A stretch of DNA of 64,000 bases from Stentor coeruleus (GCA_001970955.1 MPUH01000117.1:37609-101608), one strand, 5' to 3'. Shown: positions 42,489 through 53,996, numbered from the stretch's first letter. The notes: generated by a model not told the origin, from the letters alone. Translations and numbers: made by a program.

Positions 42489-43133
42489 CTACAATCCATA
42501 AATTTTTAGTTTTAATTCATTTAGATCAATGAGTTTAGGCATTCGAGGTTTTTTATCATTACTTTTGCTTTTTTTCGCAAAAATCTGCATGTTTTTACTT
42601 AGTTCGATATTCTTTTTTAGTTTTATTATTGATGGTTTTGCTATAAGTTTTGTAGTAAAATTTTGTATTGGGTTGATAGCTGGGGGGATTTTATATGAAG
42701 GGAAAAGTTTTATAGGGATTTTGTTTCTAAAAAGATATTTTGTACTTACTGATAAGTTTTTTTTCCTTATTATTAAAGAGTCTCTATTGGAATTTGTTTG
42801 GGTTTTGATTATAAAATCTTTGGTTTTTGTACGTGAATGTAGGTATTTTTTTATTTTTGGAGAAGGGTCTTCATATTTTGATAGCCTTTCTGTGATTTCG
42901 TTGTTGTATAAGGAATTTGTATGTCCTGAGATGATGAGTTTTGGTTGAGATTGTGAGTTTCTTGATGTGTGTTTGTTGGATGTTGAATATCGATGCTTGG
43001 GTTTTATGTATTTTCCTTCTTGGCATTTGGAGTTTTGGTAAAAGTCTAGTAAACCATCAGAGTCTACTTGAATTGATATTTCATTTGTTTGTTTTAAGCT
43101 TCCGGTAGAGGTTGATGATATCATTTCAGTCAT
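42489..43133 (-). CDS. hypothetical basic protein
   Basis: 214 aa, strongly basic, rich in Lys, Ser, Asn and Ile, no known domain. It ends with two tandem TAG codons. The downstream coiled-coil gene starts only 10 nt after the first of them on the same strand. No 15-nt GTA..AG intron would fuse the two, so they seem to be separate ORFs in very close tandem. Confidence 0.6.
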   Translation of the reverse strand: MTEMISSTSTGSLKQTNEISIQVDSDGLLDFYQNSKCQEGKYIKPKHRYSTSNKHTSRNSQSQPKLIISGHTNSLYNNEITERLSKYEDPSPKIKKYLHSRTKTKDFIIKTQTNSNRDSLIIRKKNLSVSTKYLFRNKIPIKLFPSYKIPPAINPIQNFTTKLIAKPSIIKLKKNIELSKNMQIFAKKSKSNDKKPRMPKLIDLNELKLKIYGL

Positions 43134-44185
43134 TGTTGTATTATTTATTTAATTATTTTTGTTATTGATTTTATGATTTTTATTTTGATGAAGAGTTTTA
43201 TTTTAAACTGATATGGTAAATATGAAAAGGGATGAAATTAAGGATTAAGATTATGTTGGGAAAGGTTTGTGGTGATTGTGTTTTGTATTTTTATAAATAC
43301 TTAAGATGTGGAAAAAATAATGGAGTTGCTTGTTTTGGATTTTTTTTTTTTTTGAGCAGAGGTTGAGGATGATAATTGAGATGTGGTTGTTTTTATAGGG
43401 TTTTATTTAAGGTATTATAAATATTGAAAGGGTTAGAAAATTATTAGTTTGGGATGGGTGGATTGTGGTTTTTTAAAGAGGAAAATTTCAATAGAGACTG
43501 GATGTTGATTATTATGAAGTGAATAATGTAAAAGTTTTAGAATTTATTTATTTTAACAGGTATTTTAATGAGAATTTATATATAATTATTGAGATAATAA
43601 TACCTAAAAATTAGCATGATAATAATATATGTACTTGCTATTTAAATTTATAAATAGCATTTAGATTTTTTCTGTAAGTGCTATTGCAAAGTTAATACAA
43701 TAAATAGGTAGAATAATATATCAGTTTATAGAATATATTATTCATTGTGATAGAAGATAGATAATAAAATTAAAAAAGCGTTTGCATTTTAATCTTCGTA
43801 GAGAAAATTGTTTTTGGAAATTATATCTTACTAAAATTATACATGCATCAATAATACTTGCAAAACAGAGAAGAAAACCATTTTATAAAAACCAATTTTG
43901 ATCATAAAAAATATTAATCTAATAAGCATCAAGCCCACATTATAAAACTAATTATCCAATTGTAATTTGAACTTAAATTATTTAATCTCTACAAGCCAGG
44001 GCCATCTTACAATGAAATTACATATTTTTTCAAAGACTAATTTCTTATTATCCCTTTCCCCATTATCTTCTGATTTACTTTAATTTTGTTACATTACAGC
44101 CTAATTCTATAACCCTCACCTATTTCGGGCTTCTAAGCTTCCGATACTTTATTTTTAGTTTTTATAGTATTAACCTTAAGGTAAA
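43134..44185. other. spacer with skew switch
   Basis: About 1 kb. Left part (43150-43550) G-rich, including a T10-15 run and TGGG motifs; right part (43880-44130) C-rich on +. No gene or RNA recognised. Confidence 0.55.
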
Positions 44186-44548
44186 TTAGTCTAGTTTCTT
44201 CCACACCTGAAAATCCTCAGCAATCTTGTGTATATTATTTAAAACCTCGAGAATGGGTTTGATTTCTAACCTTTTCCTTGGGGCATTTAAAGACTCCAAT
44301 ATTACAAGGTGCGTGTCTTTCAGGCTCAAAAAAGGATGCAAAGCAACTCTGTTTTCTCTAAATTCCATGTTCCTGATCTGTTCGTTTTCACTTTCTTTTC
44401 TCTCATCTTCCTCCAAGTTTATAACAATAGAGTTATTTTCAATAGAATCCTGGGTTTTTATAGAACTCAAAGAAACATCTCTCATTGAAGCTTCGATAAC
44501 TTTATTTATCTCTTCTTCAGTATCGGTGCTATTTCCGCTTTCCCACAT
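44186..44548 (-). CDS. hypothetical acidic protein
   Basis: 120 aa, not recognised. Acidic first half (DTEEEINKVIE, NLEEDERKESENEQ), helical second half. No signal or membrane helix. Codon use like real genes. Flanked by long spacers on both sides. Confidence 0.55.
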   Translation of the reverse strand: MWESGNSTDTEEEINKVIEASMRDVSLSSIKTQDSIENNSIVINLEEDERKESENEQIRNMEFRENRVALHPFLSLKDTHLVILESLNAPRKRLEIKPILEVLNNIHKIAEDFQVWKKLD

Positions 44549-45234
44549 TTATTATAATAATCATATCAAAACTAATCAATCTTTTAATGTAACATTTTAA
44601 AATTGGAAAATTTGTCTGAAGATTTTTTACTTTTAATCAGTAAGTCTAAATATTTTTTATATTTTNATTTTTTGATCAAAAGTCTAAATATTTTTTATAT
44701 TTTCTATTGAATAAAACTTTATTTTATAATTAGAATGATTTTTAAGGTGCTTAGGAACTTGGTTATGAATATAAAGTATTATTTATATTAAAGATAGGGT
44801 AGAATTTGAAATAAGGATAATTTTTAAGGTGTTTTAAATTAGTTAAGATTTTGTTGAAAGTAAAAGGATATGGGTTTAAAAGGTGTGTAGGCGTTTTTTT
44901 GTGCGTGAAATGTAATGGATTTAATGTTTTTGTATAGTAAAGTTATATGAAAGTGTTTTTGTAAGTGTTTTTTAAGGGGAAAAATATTATTTTTTAAGAC
45001 TTGGATAATTAAATTGCGATTTAACTGTAATGACTTGATTTATCCAGCTCTAATATGTAGGCTGCAAAGTTTTATAACAAAACTTTCATATTATTAAATC
45101 TGACAACAATTATAAAACTCACTCAACTTCTGCATCTAACTGCAAAATAAAAGAAGACTGAATTTAAAGATTTATAATATCCAGCAAACCATTTAAATAG
45201 TTTCTTCTCAAAAAAAACAATAAAAATAATTCCC
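44549..45234. other. spacer, no gene seen
   Basis: G-rich on + at the left (44730-44960), C-rich at the right (45090-45200). A short duplication of about 24 bp surrounds the N at 44666. Confidence 0.5.
44641..44704. repeat. short direct duplication around N at 44666
   Basis: The AT-rich 24-mer ending just before the N recurs at about 44680-44704. The shortest of the twelve overlap artefacts. Confidence 0.65.
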
Positions 45235-45753
45235 TTAAGGATTTTTTTTCTTCTTAATAACATAAACAATCCCACCAATAACTAGCCCTGCAGCAAAAAC
45301 ACTCAAGATAATATTTATCTTTGAAATACTTATGTTTTTTTCAAGTTTTTCTTCATAAAACTCTTCATGTTCCTTAAAATCCTTTTTCTTTTCTGGGCTA
45401 TTTTCCCTTTCTGGTTCTATAGGAACTTTTTCTTCAGCTATTTCTGATTGCATCAACCCTTCAAATTTCTCTTCAGGTATAACAATTCTATCAGTAAAAT
45501 ATCCATCTTCTAACATTTTATCAATACTAGGGGCGTATTCATCTGCATTTGATTGTCTTTCACTTCTTTCTGTTAAAGAAAACTGGATACTTCCTGAGGA
45601 TTTGTCTAAAATAGAATCATTCATAGATAAATTAAGCAATTCTCCAGACATTTGACTTTTGTTTAATCTTTCCTTGCGTTTTTGATTAAGAAAAGAGCTG
45701 ACTTTTCGATGTCTGATTCTCATATTTATATAAAACAATTCATTATATATCAT
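45235..45753 (-). CDS. tail-anchored membrane protein
   Basis: 172 aa from the outer Met, or 162 from the Met at 45723. A basic N-terminus is followed by an acidic, Glu-rich middle (EEFYEEKLEK) and a single C-terminal hydrophobic helix, IILSVFAAGLVIGGIVYVI, ending in KKKKNP. This is the classical tail-anchor layout, so insertion into ER or mitochondrial outer membrane is predicted with the bulk facing the cytosol. No known domain. Confidence 0.65.
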   Translation of the reverse strand: MIYNELFYINMRIRHRKVSSFLNQKRKERLNKSQMSGELLNLSMNDSILDKSSGSIQFSLTERSERQSNADEYAPSIDKMLEDGYFTDRIVIPEEKFEGLMQSEIAEEKVPIEPERENSPEKKKDFKEHEEFYEEKLEKNISISKINIILSVFAAGLVIGGIVYVIKKKKNP

Positions 45754-45959
45754 GCAGATTATAGATGGGAAAATATGTTTTTATGACCTAAAAGTATTTT
45801 TATTGAATAAAAAATATTAGAAAAAAAATAGGTACTAAAAGGCAAAAGAAACAAACTAAAATTTTCATATATTTCATTACAGGAGCAAAGTATCAACCTC
45901 ATAATAAATATAATCAGTAAAAACCTTAAAAACAAACATAAATGGTTTGATAATACAAA

Positions 45960-46841
45960 ATGAATAAGCGTTGCTACATAGACCCAGAAGACTTGTACTC
46001 ATTTCACAATGAAGAGTCTTTTGATGATAACTATGAAGATATGATCAACAGCTATCTAAGTCAAAGGCACATTTATTCAGCATCACTACCTCTACCATCA
46101 ACTACAGATTCAATAATTGAACAAATTCAACTTGAAAACAATGAAAAGCAAGCCCGAAAAGAGACTTTAAAACACCAAATGAAACAACAAATCCTACAAA
46201 TGGTAAAACCTCCTTCACCTCGTATGCTGGAAATTGAAAAAAAACTCATCTCTGATCCAGCTGAAGAAACTCCAGAAAACATGATTGAAATAGCTGAAGT
46301 TACCTCAAGTGCTGAGCAGAGTCCTACAGCACTTAAATCAATTGAAACTAATATTGAGTTTGGGGGTTTCGATAATTTAGACACTGACGAATTTAATGAA
46401 TTAAGCATTGACGTAAGTCAAGAAATTAAGTAAAAATTACACAGGCCAAGCGATATAAAACTCATCCCAATAATGAAAAGTAAATTTTTCCCAGTATCAG
46501 AGATGTTCAAAAGAAACAAATCACGGATGATGAGAGTTGTATCTTGCAGTAAAGAGTTTAAAGGAGAAAATAAACCTTTAAGGAAAAAAGCTTACAAATT
46601 AATTGAAAATAACCCGAATAAAAGCTATGCCATAGTCTTCAGCCCGATTAACAAAAAAAAACTAGGTATTTTCACTATACATAATGAAAAAGCTGTCAAA
46701 GTCCTTGGAGATGATTTGCCAGACTGTATTCCATTGACGAAAATTAATAAGAAGTACACTTTTGATTTTGTAGAAAGAAATTTTGTCGAAAACAGTCAAG
46801 TCATTGATGGCTTTGATTTTAGCGAGGAACTACTCTCTTGA
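45960..46841 (+). CDS. hypothetical protein, two exons
   Basis: Exon 1 is 45960-46429 and exon 2 is 46445-46841, joined by a 15-nt intron at 46430-46444 (GTAAAAATTACACAG, A at position 10). Without splicing these look like two separate ORFs of 157 and 122 codons; with it the frame is continuous for 288 aa. The N-terminal half is acidic with a Gln/Lys helix. The C-terminal half is basic and may form a compact beta-rich unit (SYAIVFSPINKKKLGIFTIH). Not recognised. Confidence 0.65.
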
Positions 46842-47171
46842 TAAATAAATGGTAGTTCATAAATAAACCCATAATCTTCATAGAAAAAAAGCTCTTTCAC
46901 ACCACAACTACATCATTAAAAACCTATAAAAAATTGTATCGAAACCCTTACAAAACCATAATTCAAACTAAAAATCAGGATAAATCATATAAAAATCTCA
47001 ACTACACAATAATAAACATAGTTTTTAATAAATCCCTAACACAAAACCTACAAAAAATCACACAACATCTTCAAAACCACATAAAATCTTTCACTCTTTC
47101 TTATTACCCACCCTCACCCTATAAATGCAAAAATTTAAACCAGCATGAAAATTAAACCTTAAAATAATAAT
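46842..47171. other. spacer with C-rich, G-poor + strand
   Basis: 330 bp, nearly lacking G on + and carrying many C. A 73-codon non-ATG ORF here is explained by the absence of G-containing stops and is not called. Confidence 0.5.
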
Positions 47172-48065
47172 ATGTCCGATAATGAGTCCAACAGCTTAGA
47201 AGAAGACGAGATAATAAAAGGGATAATAAACCACAACTTCCCTAATTCCAGCCGTCCACGATCACAAATGTTCCCATACACCCCCGAAGTCTCCAACAAG
47301 AAAAAAATGAACTCAGTAAAAACTTCAAAAAAAACCAGCCCTGTTGTATCCCCAAAGCCAAGAACAACTAGAAACTCAATAATAAGCTTAAAATCTCCTG
47401 AAGATATCAATACCTTAAGTAAACAAACTTCACAACAAATAATCAAATCCGTTTATAGCCTTGTATCATCAAAACTACCAATAAGTTTATGTGAAAGTCG
47501 AGAGTTATCAAAAAAAGACCAAGAAGAAATCCAACACTTTTTTATGACAAAAAAAGCGCAGTTTAAAAAAATCTTACAAGAAATATCAAACAAATGCAGT
47601 AAAGGGGGAAAAAGAGTACCAAAAGATTCTTTAAAACTCAATGCGGTATTAGAAAGTAGATATTTAGAAGAAATAGAAAGGATACAGAATAAACAAAAGT
47701 ATTTGAAAAATGAACTTGTTAAGAAGACTAGTGAAAGAATTTTGAAAGAGAAAACTTTGATGAAGAAAAATATGGATGTTGAGGCTAAGAAGAAAAAAAA
47801 TGAAGCTAAGAGAATACAAAGGTATGAGAAAGAAGTTATAATGAAGAATATTGAGAATTATTATAAGGATCAAGTGAATATTGTAAAGGATTATTATAAG
47901 AAGGAAATTGAGACTAAGAAAATACAGGATTATGAAGCTAAACAGTTGATATCGGAGTTTATTAAGAGGAAAAAAGCTGATAGGCTGAAAAGATATGAGG
48001 AATTAAAGCTGAAGTATGAGAGGGAGCTTGAAGATCTTAAGGAAAAATTTAATTCAATACATTAA
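47172..48065 (+). CDS. hypothetical coiled-coil protein
   Basis: 297 aa. The first ~75 residues are polar and Ser/Pro-rich, then comes a globular helical part, then from about 160 to the end a charged coiled coil or single alpha-helix (KKTSERILKEKTLMKK, YEKEVIMKNIENYYKD). Not recognised; such proteins are often ciliary or cytoskeletal. The 5' part of the gene is C-rich and the 3' part G-rich and C-poor on the sense strand, an in-gene example of the window-wide skew. Confidence 0.65.
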   Translation: MSDNESNSLEEDEIIKGIINHNFPNSSRPRSQMFPYTPEVSNKKKMNSVKTSKKTSPVVSPKPRTTRNSIISLKSPEDINTLSKQTSQQIIKSVYSLVSSKLPISLCESRELSKKDQEEIQHFFMTKKAQFKKILQEISNKCSKGGKRVPKDSLKLNAVLESRYLEEIERIQNKQKYLKNELVKKTSERILKEKTLMKKNMDVEAKKKKNEAKRIQRYEKEVIMKNIENYYKDQVNIVKDYYKKEIETKKIQDYEAKQLISEFIKRKKADRLKRYEELKLKYERELEDLKEKFNSIH

Positions 48066-48679
48066 CTTGTTTTTATTTGTGGGGTTTTTGGTATGATATA
48101 TTTTGTTGAAATTTTTGTATTAGTTGAAGTTTATTGCATTTGAGTGTTGGGAAATTTAATGTTTTTTTTGGGTAAAGTTTTATTTGCTTGCAGATTAGAA
48201 TAAACTTATTATTTTGGGTTTTTTTATGATTTTTTAATGCTTTAAGTAATTTTAGATTATTTGATTTTTTCAATTGGAAGATGTGTTTTTTAAATAAGAT
48301 TATGTACTTATTGAGGTAGTTAAGATTATGATATTATTTGAACAGTGCAAAAATATTTCAGATTTGTAGTTGACGATAAAAACTTTGAAAATAAGAAATT
48401 AAATAAAAGTATAAATTAAAAAATCCTTTGATTATTTTTTATATAAACATCCTTTATCTCACCTTAACTTCATCAAAACTAAAACTCTTATCTCCCAAAA
48501 ATTCATTAAAATTTTAATCTCCCTTATCCAAACTCTTAAAAAAATCAGCTACACAAAAATATAAATNCTTATCTCACCTTAACTTCATCAAAACTAAAAC
48601 TCTTATCTCCCAAAAACTCATTAAAATTTTAATCTCCCTTATCCAAACTCTTAAAAAAATCAGCTACACAAAAATATAA
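48066..48679. other. spacer with skew switch
   Basis: Left ~240 bp G- and T-rich; right ~230 bp C-rich with almost no G on +. It holds nearly all of the duplication around N48567. No gene seen; the minus-strand ORF at 48073-48273 is low complexity. Confidence 0.55.
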
Positions 48680-48681
48680 AT
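48454..48681. repeat. direct duplication around N at 48567
   Basis: 48454-48566 and 48569-48681 are 113-bp copies with one or two differences, just upstream of the SRP72 start. Confidence 0.85.
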
Positions 48682-50521
48682 GTCAGAAGAGTCAAAGAAA
48701 AACTTCGAACTCTTATGGCAAGAAGTAAAAAGTGGAAGACACTCAGCAGTCCTTAATCTAAGTACCACAAGTAATCTCTAAATAGTGTCAATAGCTTTAC
48801 CTGATGACATAGAACTCAAAAAAACTCGTATAATCGCATTAATCAACCTAGAGAAATACGAAGAAGTCCTAAACTTAATGCAAGGCCATTCAGGTTTTGA
48901 TTTCGAAAAATCATATGTTCTTTACAAACTCCAACAATTCAACGATAGTTTAGAAATTTCTCGTAGCAGAAATGAAAAACCCTTTCGTCTTCTTAGAGCC
49001 CAAACCGTAATATCAACATAGTATTTCCGTTTATCAATGAACCGTGAAGCTGTATCAGAATATGAAGAACTCTTAAAAACAGATAAAGACAACTTAGAAC
49101 TAAAAATCAACCTTTCTGGATCTTATCTTGGTCCAGGTCTTTATGATTTAACCCTTTCTCATCCTCTTTTCTCATCATCAAATGATTGGGAATTACTGTT
49201 TAATAAAGCTTGTGCCTTATCTGAACTTCGCCAATACTCAGAAGCTTTATCAGTTCTAAGGACAACTGAAAGGATAATTTCAGAAAATAAAGATCTAAAC
49301 GATGAGATGTGGTTAGTAAAAGCACAAATCGCTTATGTTTTCCATAGTATGCAAGATATTGATAAAGCAGTTGAGATTTATGATGAGATTATGAAAAGTA
49401 AAGCTGAACCAAACATAAAGGCAGTGGTTAAAAACAATTGGGTTATAGCAAAAAACTGTGAATTAAAACTTGGGATAAAATTATTAAATGAAGCTTTACA
49501 TGAAGATAATAAATTAGTAGGGTTGCAAAAACTTGGCATATTACAGAACATTGGTTTGTTATGCTATAAAAAACGTAAAGTCACTGAAGCTTATGATATG
49601 ATAAAAAAATGTGAAGGTATAGACGAGAACAATCAGCGTTTAGGTTTTTTTAAAACTTATGTGTTGTATAAGGATAAAAAACATGAGGAGTATAAAAATT
49701 ATCTTTTAGCTAAAGATAAACCTTGGGCTTATGGTTTACTTATGAAATTGTTATTAGAACAAAATAAGCTTCAAGATGCTGAGAAGGTATTTGAATTGAT
49801 GACTAATGCTAAAAAAGAAGCCTTAGATGCTAATGATTATATGGAAATCTCGAATTTACTAGAAAAAGCGGGGATGACTGATAAAGCTTTAAAAACATTA
49901 GAAGAAGCTTGCAGGAATTATAAGAATAAAAACCTTTGGGAAAAATGGGGAAATTTGTTAAGGAAAACTGATAAGTATGAAAAAGCTATACAAGTTTTTG
50001 AAAGCTACTTAGAAAAAACTTCAGACGCAGGGATTATTGCTAATTTAGTCCTCACAGCAGCAGGGATCCAACCAGAAATTGCCCAAAAATGGAGTTCAAA
50101 GCTTCCAAGAGTGAATATAAAAGCTTTATACAATAGTGCGAATTCAGTAGAATCCCTTGACGAAATCATTGACAAACTGGAATTCGCAAGTTTGCAATGG
50201 AAAACTAAAACCGAAGAAAAAATTATCGATGAAATCCAAAAGAAAAAACGCAAACGTAAACATAAACCTAAGTATCCAAAAGGCTTCGACCCAAAAAACC
50301 CCAACAACCCAAAACCCGACCCTGAGCGCTGGTTGCCAAAAAGCCAACGTAAGGAATTCAAGAAAAAAGGACGTAAAAAAGTTCCTAAAATGAAAGGACC
50401 TCAAGGTGTTGTACTAGCTGAAGCTCAAGGACAAGAAGTTGGTGGATTTAACAAAAATCCATCAACTGCTCATACAGTAGCAGCAGGTGAAGGGAAGAAA
50501 AACAAAAAACGTAGAAGATAA
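48680..50521 (+). CDS. SRP72: signal recognition particle subunit SRP72
   Basis: Three exons: 48680-48770, 48786-49006 and 49022-50521, with 15-nt introns at 48771-48785 and 49007-49021; 603 aa. The N-terminal ~480 residues form TPR-like helical repeats, which in SRP72 bind SRP68. The C-terminal region is basic (KKKRKRKHKPKYPKG) followed by DPKNPNNPKPDPERWLPKSQR, the conserved SRP72 RNA-binding motif that contacts SRP RNA. Length is close to other SRP72 proteins. It serves co-translational targeting to the ER. The protein starts with a full TPR only when both introns are removed. Confidence 0.93.
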
Positions 50522-50561
50522 AAAAATAATTATTTAGTTTTTTTTATTGAATTATATTATA

Positions 50562-52271
50562 TTAAACTTCATTTTTCAGAGTCAGTTTACGTCTTATAAC
50601 TTCTTGCATTTTCCCAAGACCAGATGATAAATCAGAAATAGGGTCTAGGTTTTTATGATGTTTTTGGTCTTCGGAAAAGTAATTATGAATCCCTGTTACT
50701 GATTTTAATAATGATTTTATCGATGATAATTTGCTATCTCTTTCTGATGGACTCAAGCTTTTGAAGTTCCCTTTTGTGTTTGTTAGGTCTTTTTGTGAAG
50801 GTAGGGTAAATGATTGAACTTCTTCGTAGATTTTTGTTGTGTTTTCAGTTATATCTAAAGATTTGTCTGAAAGTAGACTTTTCAGTGTTTCTTCAGTATC
50901 AGTGCTGTTACGTTCAGAATTTATATTGGATTCTGATAGGAAAACATCAGTTATGTTCCAATAACAGACTTCAATAGCTTCAGATGAATAATTGAAACCT
51001 TTTAATTCATTCCCTTCATATGTATCAAGGTTTACAGGGGTTTTCATGATTTCAGGGTCGAAATTAGATTTTTTCAAATTGGGTCTGAATGGAGGAGTGC
51101 ATTTTTTCTTAAGCATACGTTGCCAGTTTATGCTTTGGCACCAAGGATGCTGTTTTATTTCTTCAATACTTAGTATATGACTTCTTTTGCTTAGATCTTC
51201 TGAATTTTTACTTGATTTTGCTTGAGAATCTTTTGATAATAATTTTAGGAGTAGATTTTTTACATCTTTACTTAAGTATTTTGGAAATAAGTTTTCGTTA
51301 ATTTCGATTGTGGAGTCGGGGTTTTCTGTTAGTTTTGATGAACTTAAGACTTCGTATAGGAGAAGACCTAGTTGGTAAAAATCTTCAGTTTTTTCGATAA
51401 AGGAACGGCTTGGTTTTTGTTCTTCAGAATTTGAGGAAGTTTGGATTGAGTTGGAAGAGTTGATGATTGCTAGGCTGAAATCGACAATTTTTATATGTCC
51501 ATCGATGTCTAGGAGAATGTTTTCTGGTTTGAGGTTGTTGTATGAGATGCTATTTTCGTGAAGATATTCAAGAGCTAGAAGGATTTCTCCGAAGTAAAAT
51601 TTCGCTTGGTTTTCAGTGAATCTTCCGATATTTTTTAGATGAAAATTCAACTCACCTCCAGGACAAAATCCTAAAACATAATAAAGTTGTGAATCCTAAA
51701 TAAAAAATACAGACTGGCAAGCCCAATGCAACTTAGCAATAAAAGGATGCGAAACTTGGCTCAAAACATTTCTCTCAGCCATCACCTGGGCCAAACGTTC
51801 ATTTCTCCTAACTTCGCTTTTTTCAATTATCTTAATAGCATACAATATCCCCGTGTCTTTTTTTCTACTCAAAACAACTTTAGAATCCTTCCCTACACCT
51901 ATAACTTTCAAAAAATTAAATCTACCAATTCCAATATCCTCACAATCTTCACTAAAATAGGCTGTTAACATCTCATGGTCTGCAAAAGGTTTCAAAGACT
52001 TTTCAAATCTTAACAAATATTCATCAAGTATATCCAAATTTTCCTTTGTCCTTAAAGCAGCTATAACACCCTCATTTTTATAGTTTCTTATTACCTCTGA
52101 AAGAAGCCAACCACAAGTCATTGAATCGTCAGGGATTTCAATTGTAAAAATATTATGATTTGCCAGGATTTTAATAATTTTATATGGAGCTTTAGGAATG
52201 TATTTAAAAGTTTCTCTTCGTGGTTTATCGGATTGAACTTTTAGAGCTTGGTCTGATGTAGTTTGTCCCAT
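50562..52271 (-). CDS. predicted AGC-family pseudokinase, possibly N-myristoylated
   Basis: Exon 1 is 52271-51711 and exon 2 is 51695-50562, with a 15-nt intron at 51696-51710; 564 aa. Starts MGQTTS, a good N-myristoylation signal. An unknown ~110-residue N-terminal part is followed by a kinase fold from about 118. The Gly loop is degenerate (GVGKDSKVV), Lys is kept in YAIKII, and CPGGELNF and LKPENILLD show AGC kinase ancestry. But the HRD motif reads YNN (catalytic Asp is Asn), DFG reads DFS, and the activation segment with APE is replaced by a Ser-rich stretch. Phosphotransfer is therefore unlikely; a scaffold or allosteric role is inferred. Convergent with SRP72, 40 bp apart. Confidence 0.85.
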
Positions 52272-52560
52272 TTCGATAGAATATTATGTTTATTTATAGT
52301 TGAAGATTTGATTTTTTGTATTAGGTAAAAGGAAGATATTATGTTTTGGAAGGGGATTTTTAAGGTTTTAAGGTTTGGAATTTTTTGGATTTCGTTAAAG
52401 TGGTTAGGNATAGTTTGTCCCATTTCGATAGAATATTATGTTTATTTATAGTTGAAGATTTGATTTTTTGTATTAGGTAAAAGGAAGATATTATGCTTTG
52501 GAAGGGGATTTTTAAGGTTTTAAGGTTTGGAATTTTTTGGATTTCGTTAAAGTGGTTAGG
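52259..52560. repeat. direct duplication around N at 52409
   Basis: 52259-52408 and 52411-52560 are 150-bp copies covering the start codon and 5' flank of the pseudokinase gene, so a second start-like ATG appears in copy 2. Overlap artefact. Confidence 0.86.
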
Positions 52561-53723
52561 AGCTATTTTGCATATCGTTATTTTGGGTTTATAGAATGGA
52601 GTTTTTTTTTTGGTTTTGATGAAATTGATGTTAGGATTTTGGAGAATTGATGATGGATTTTGCATAAGAATGAAGAAAATTTGAGGAATAGAGGTGTAAT
52701 GATAGGAATAGATAAAGATTTGATAGTGAATAGTGAAAAATTTAAATGGGGTTTATAGTAGGATTTTTGGTATTTTAGATAAAGATTGGGTTATAAAGAT
52801 TAGTTTTAAAGATTGGGTTTTGTGGTAATTAGAAAGTTTTAAGTGGCTTTTTGAGTTTGGCTTAATGAATATTTAGGCTACTGGAAAGTTTGAAGTTACT
52901 GAATGGTTATTTAGTTTTTATAAGAAATCGTTTTACATGATTTGAATAGTGATTTGAAAACAAATTTAAATATTTTATATAATGATGCTCTGAATTAACT
53001 ACTAATATCTGGTATTTAATTTATATGAAACTTAAGTGTCCTATAGTTTCACTTTTTTTATATATTTTACATAATAAAGTTTATTATAATAAAAAAAAAC
53101 TCGCAATGCTAAGTGAAAAAGTTTCTATAAAAAGTTTCTTACTTATATAAAAAAAAACAGTTTAAGATCATATAGTAAAAACAATAAAAATTTTAAAGAC
53201 TTATTTCCTTAAATTTTTTGTACCTTCTTGAAATTTTTTTTTCTCATAAAAGCTGAATAATAGCTAACTTAATCCACACATTCAAACAAACAAAATTTCA
53301 AAACACAAAACATAAAATTATTCTCCCATACTCAAATAAACCTTTTAAATCCATAAATGCCCACAAACCATTTATAAAAGCTTCTTATAATAATAAAATT
53401 CATCGATTTATATACCTTCTCCATAAACTAATCTTATCAATAAAACAATAACCCCTCTATCTCTATAATAAATATATTAAAACTTCTCAATTTCTCATCC
53501 TCTATTCTTAAATTTCTTCCATATTACCTTAAATAATCTAGAAAGTTCTAACCTACGAAATCAATACCAACTTAATTCCTATCCGAAAAGTTCTGATTTG
53601 TATTATTTTTCATCGATCAAACATCTAAATTTCACATGAAAATTCTTGTCGTCCAATTAACCATATAAAATCACCAAATATTCAAAAGAATAATTTTAGT
53701 CCATTCTAATCTTCTTACTTAAA
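52272..53723. other. long spacer with skew switch
   Basis: 52272-52960 is strongly G-rich and C-poor on +; 53270-53720 is C-rich. No gene recognised; the small minus-strand ORFs at 52241-52665 arise from the low-C flank and the duplication. Confidence 0.55.
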
Positions 53724-53987
53724 CTAATTATGCCTAAGTCTTTCAGTTTCATGTAAGTTGATAATAAACCTCAAATACTCATTTGGGTTACTTAATTTCT
53801 CAGGGTTCTCATAGACTTTCACAGCATTATGAATTTTTTCATGGCCCAGGGACCCTGTCAGTACAAGGTTTTTAGCCAAAGATTCAGTGCTTTTTCTATA
53901 TTTCCTATATGATTTTTACATTTCTAAAGCATTTAACTCACTTAGAACGCTTTCTGATAATGCATCTAAAACCCTATGTTTTTCCAT
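53724..53987 (-). CDS. hidden small two-exon gene, unknown function
   Basis: Exon 1 is 53987-53920 and exon 2 is 53904-53724, with a 15-nt intron at 53905-53919 (GTAAAAATCATATAG). Neither exon alone passes a usual ORF cutoff. Spliced, it gives an 82-residue helical, charged protein that begins MEKHRVLDALSESVLSEL and ends NEYLRFIINLHETERLRHN, with no signal, membrane helix or known domain. Support: a canonical intron for this genome, 60 open codons after it in AT-rich DNA, and codon use like real genes. Its start is 9 nt from the start of the divergent coiled-coil gene, so promoters must overlap the coding regions. Confidence 0.6.
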
Positions 53988-53996
53988 TTATTTAAC

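Noticed and set aside
46934-47155. 73-codon ORF on +
   Set aside because: It starts at a non-ATG codon, lies in a nearly G-free flank where TAG and TGA are rare, and encodes Lys/Asn/Gln-rich filler.
48073-48273. 66-codon ORF on -
   Set aside because: Low-complexity Lys/Leu/Asn product antisense to the G-rich flank; no intron or homology support.
5706-52560. Direct repeats around Ns as target-site duplications or tandem repeats
   Set aside because: Each pair abuts a single N and the copies differ as alleles do; no mobile-element genes or inverted ends are present.
52241-52665. Two overlapping minus-strand ORFs of 60 and 101 codons
   Set aside because: They run through the N at 52409 and its duplicated copies and arise from the C-poor flank.
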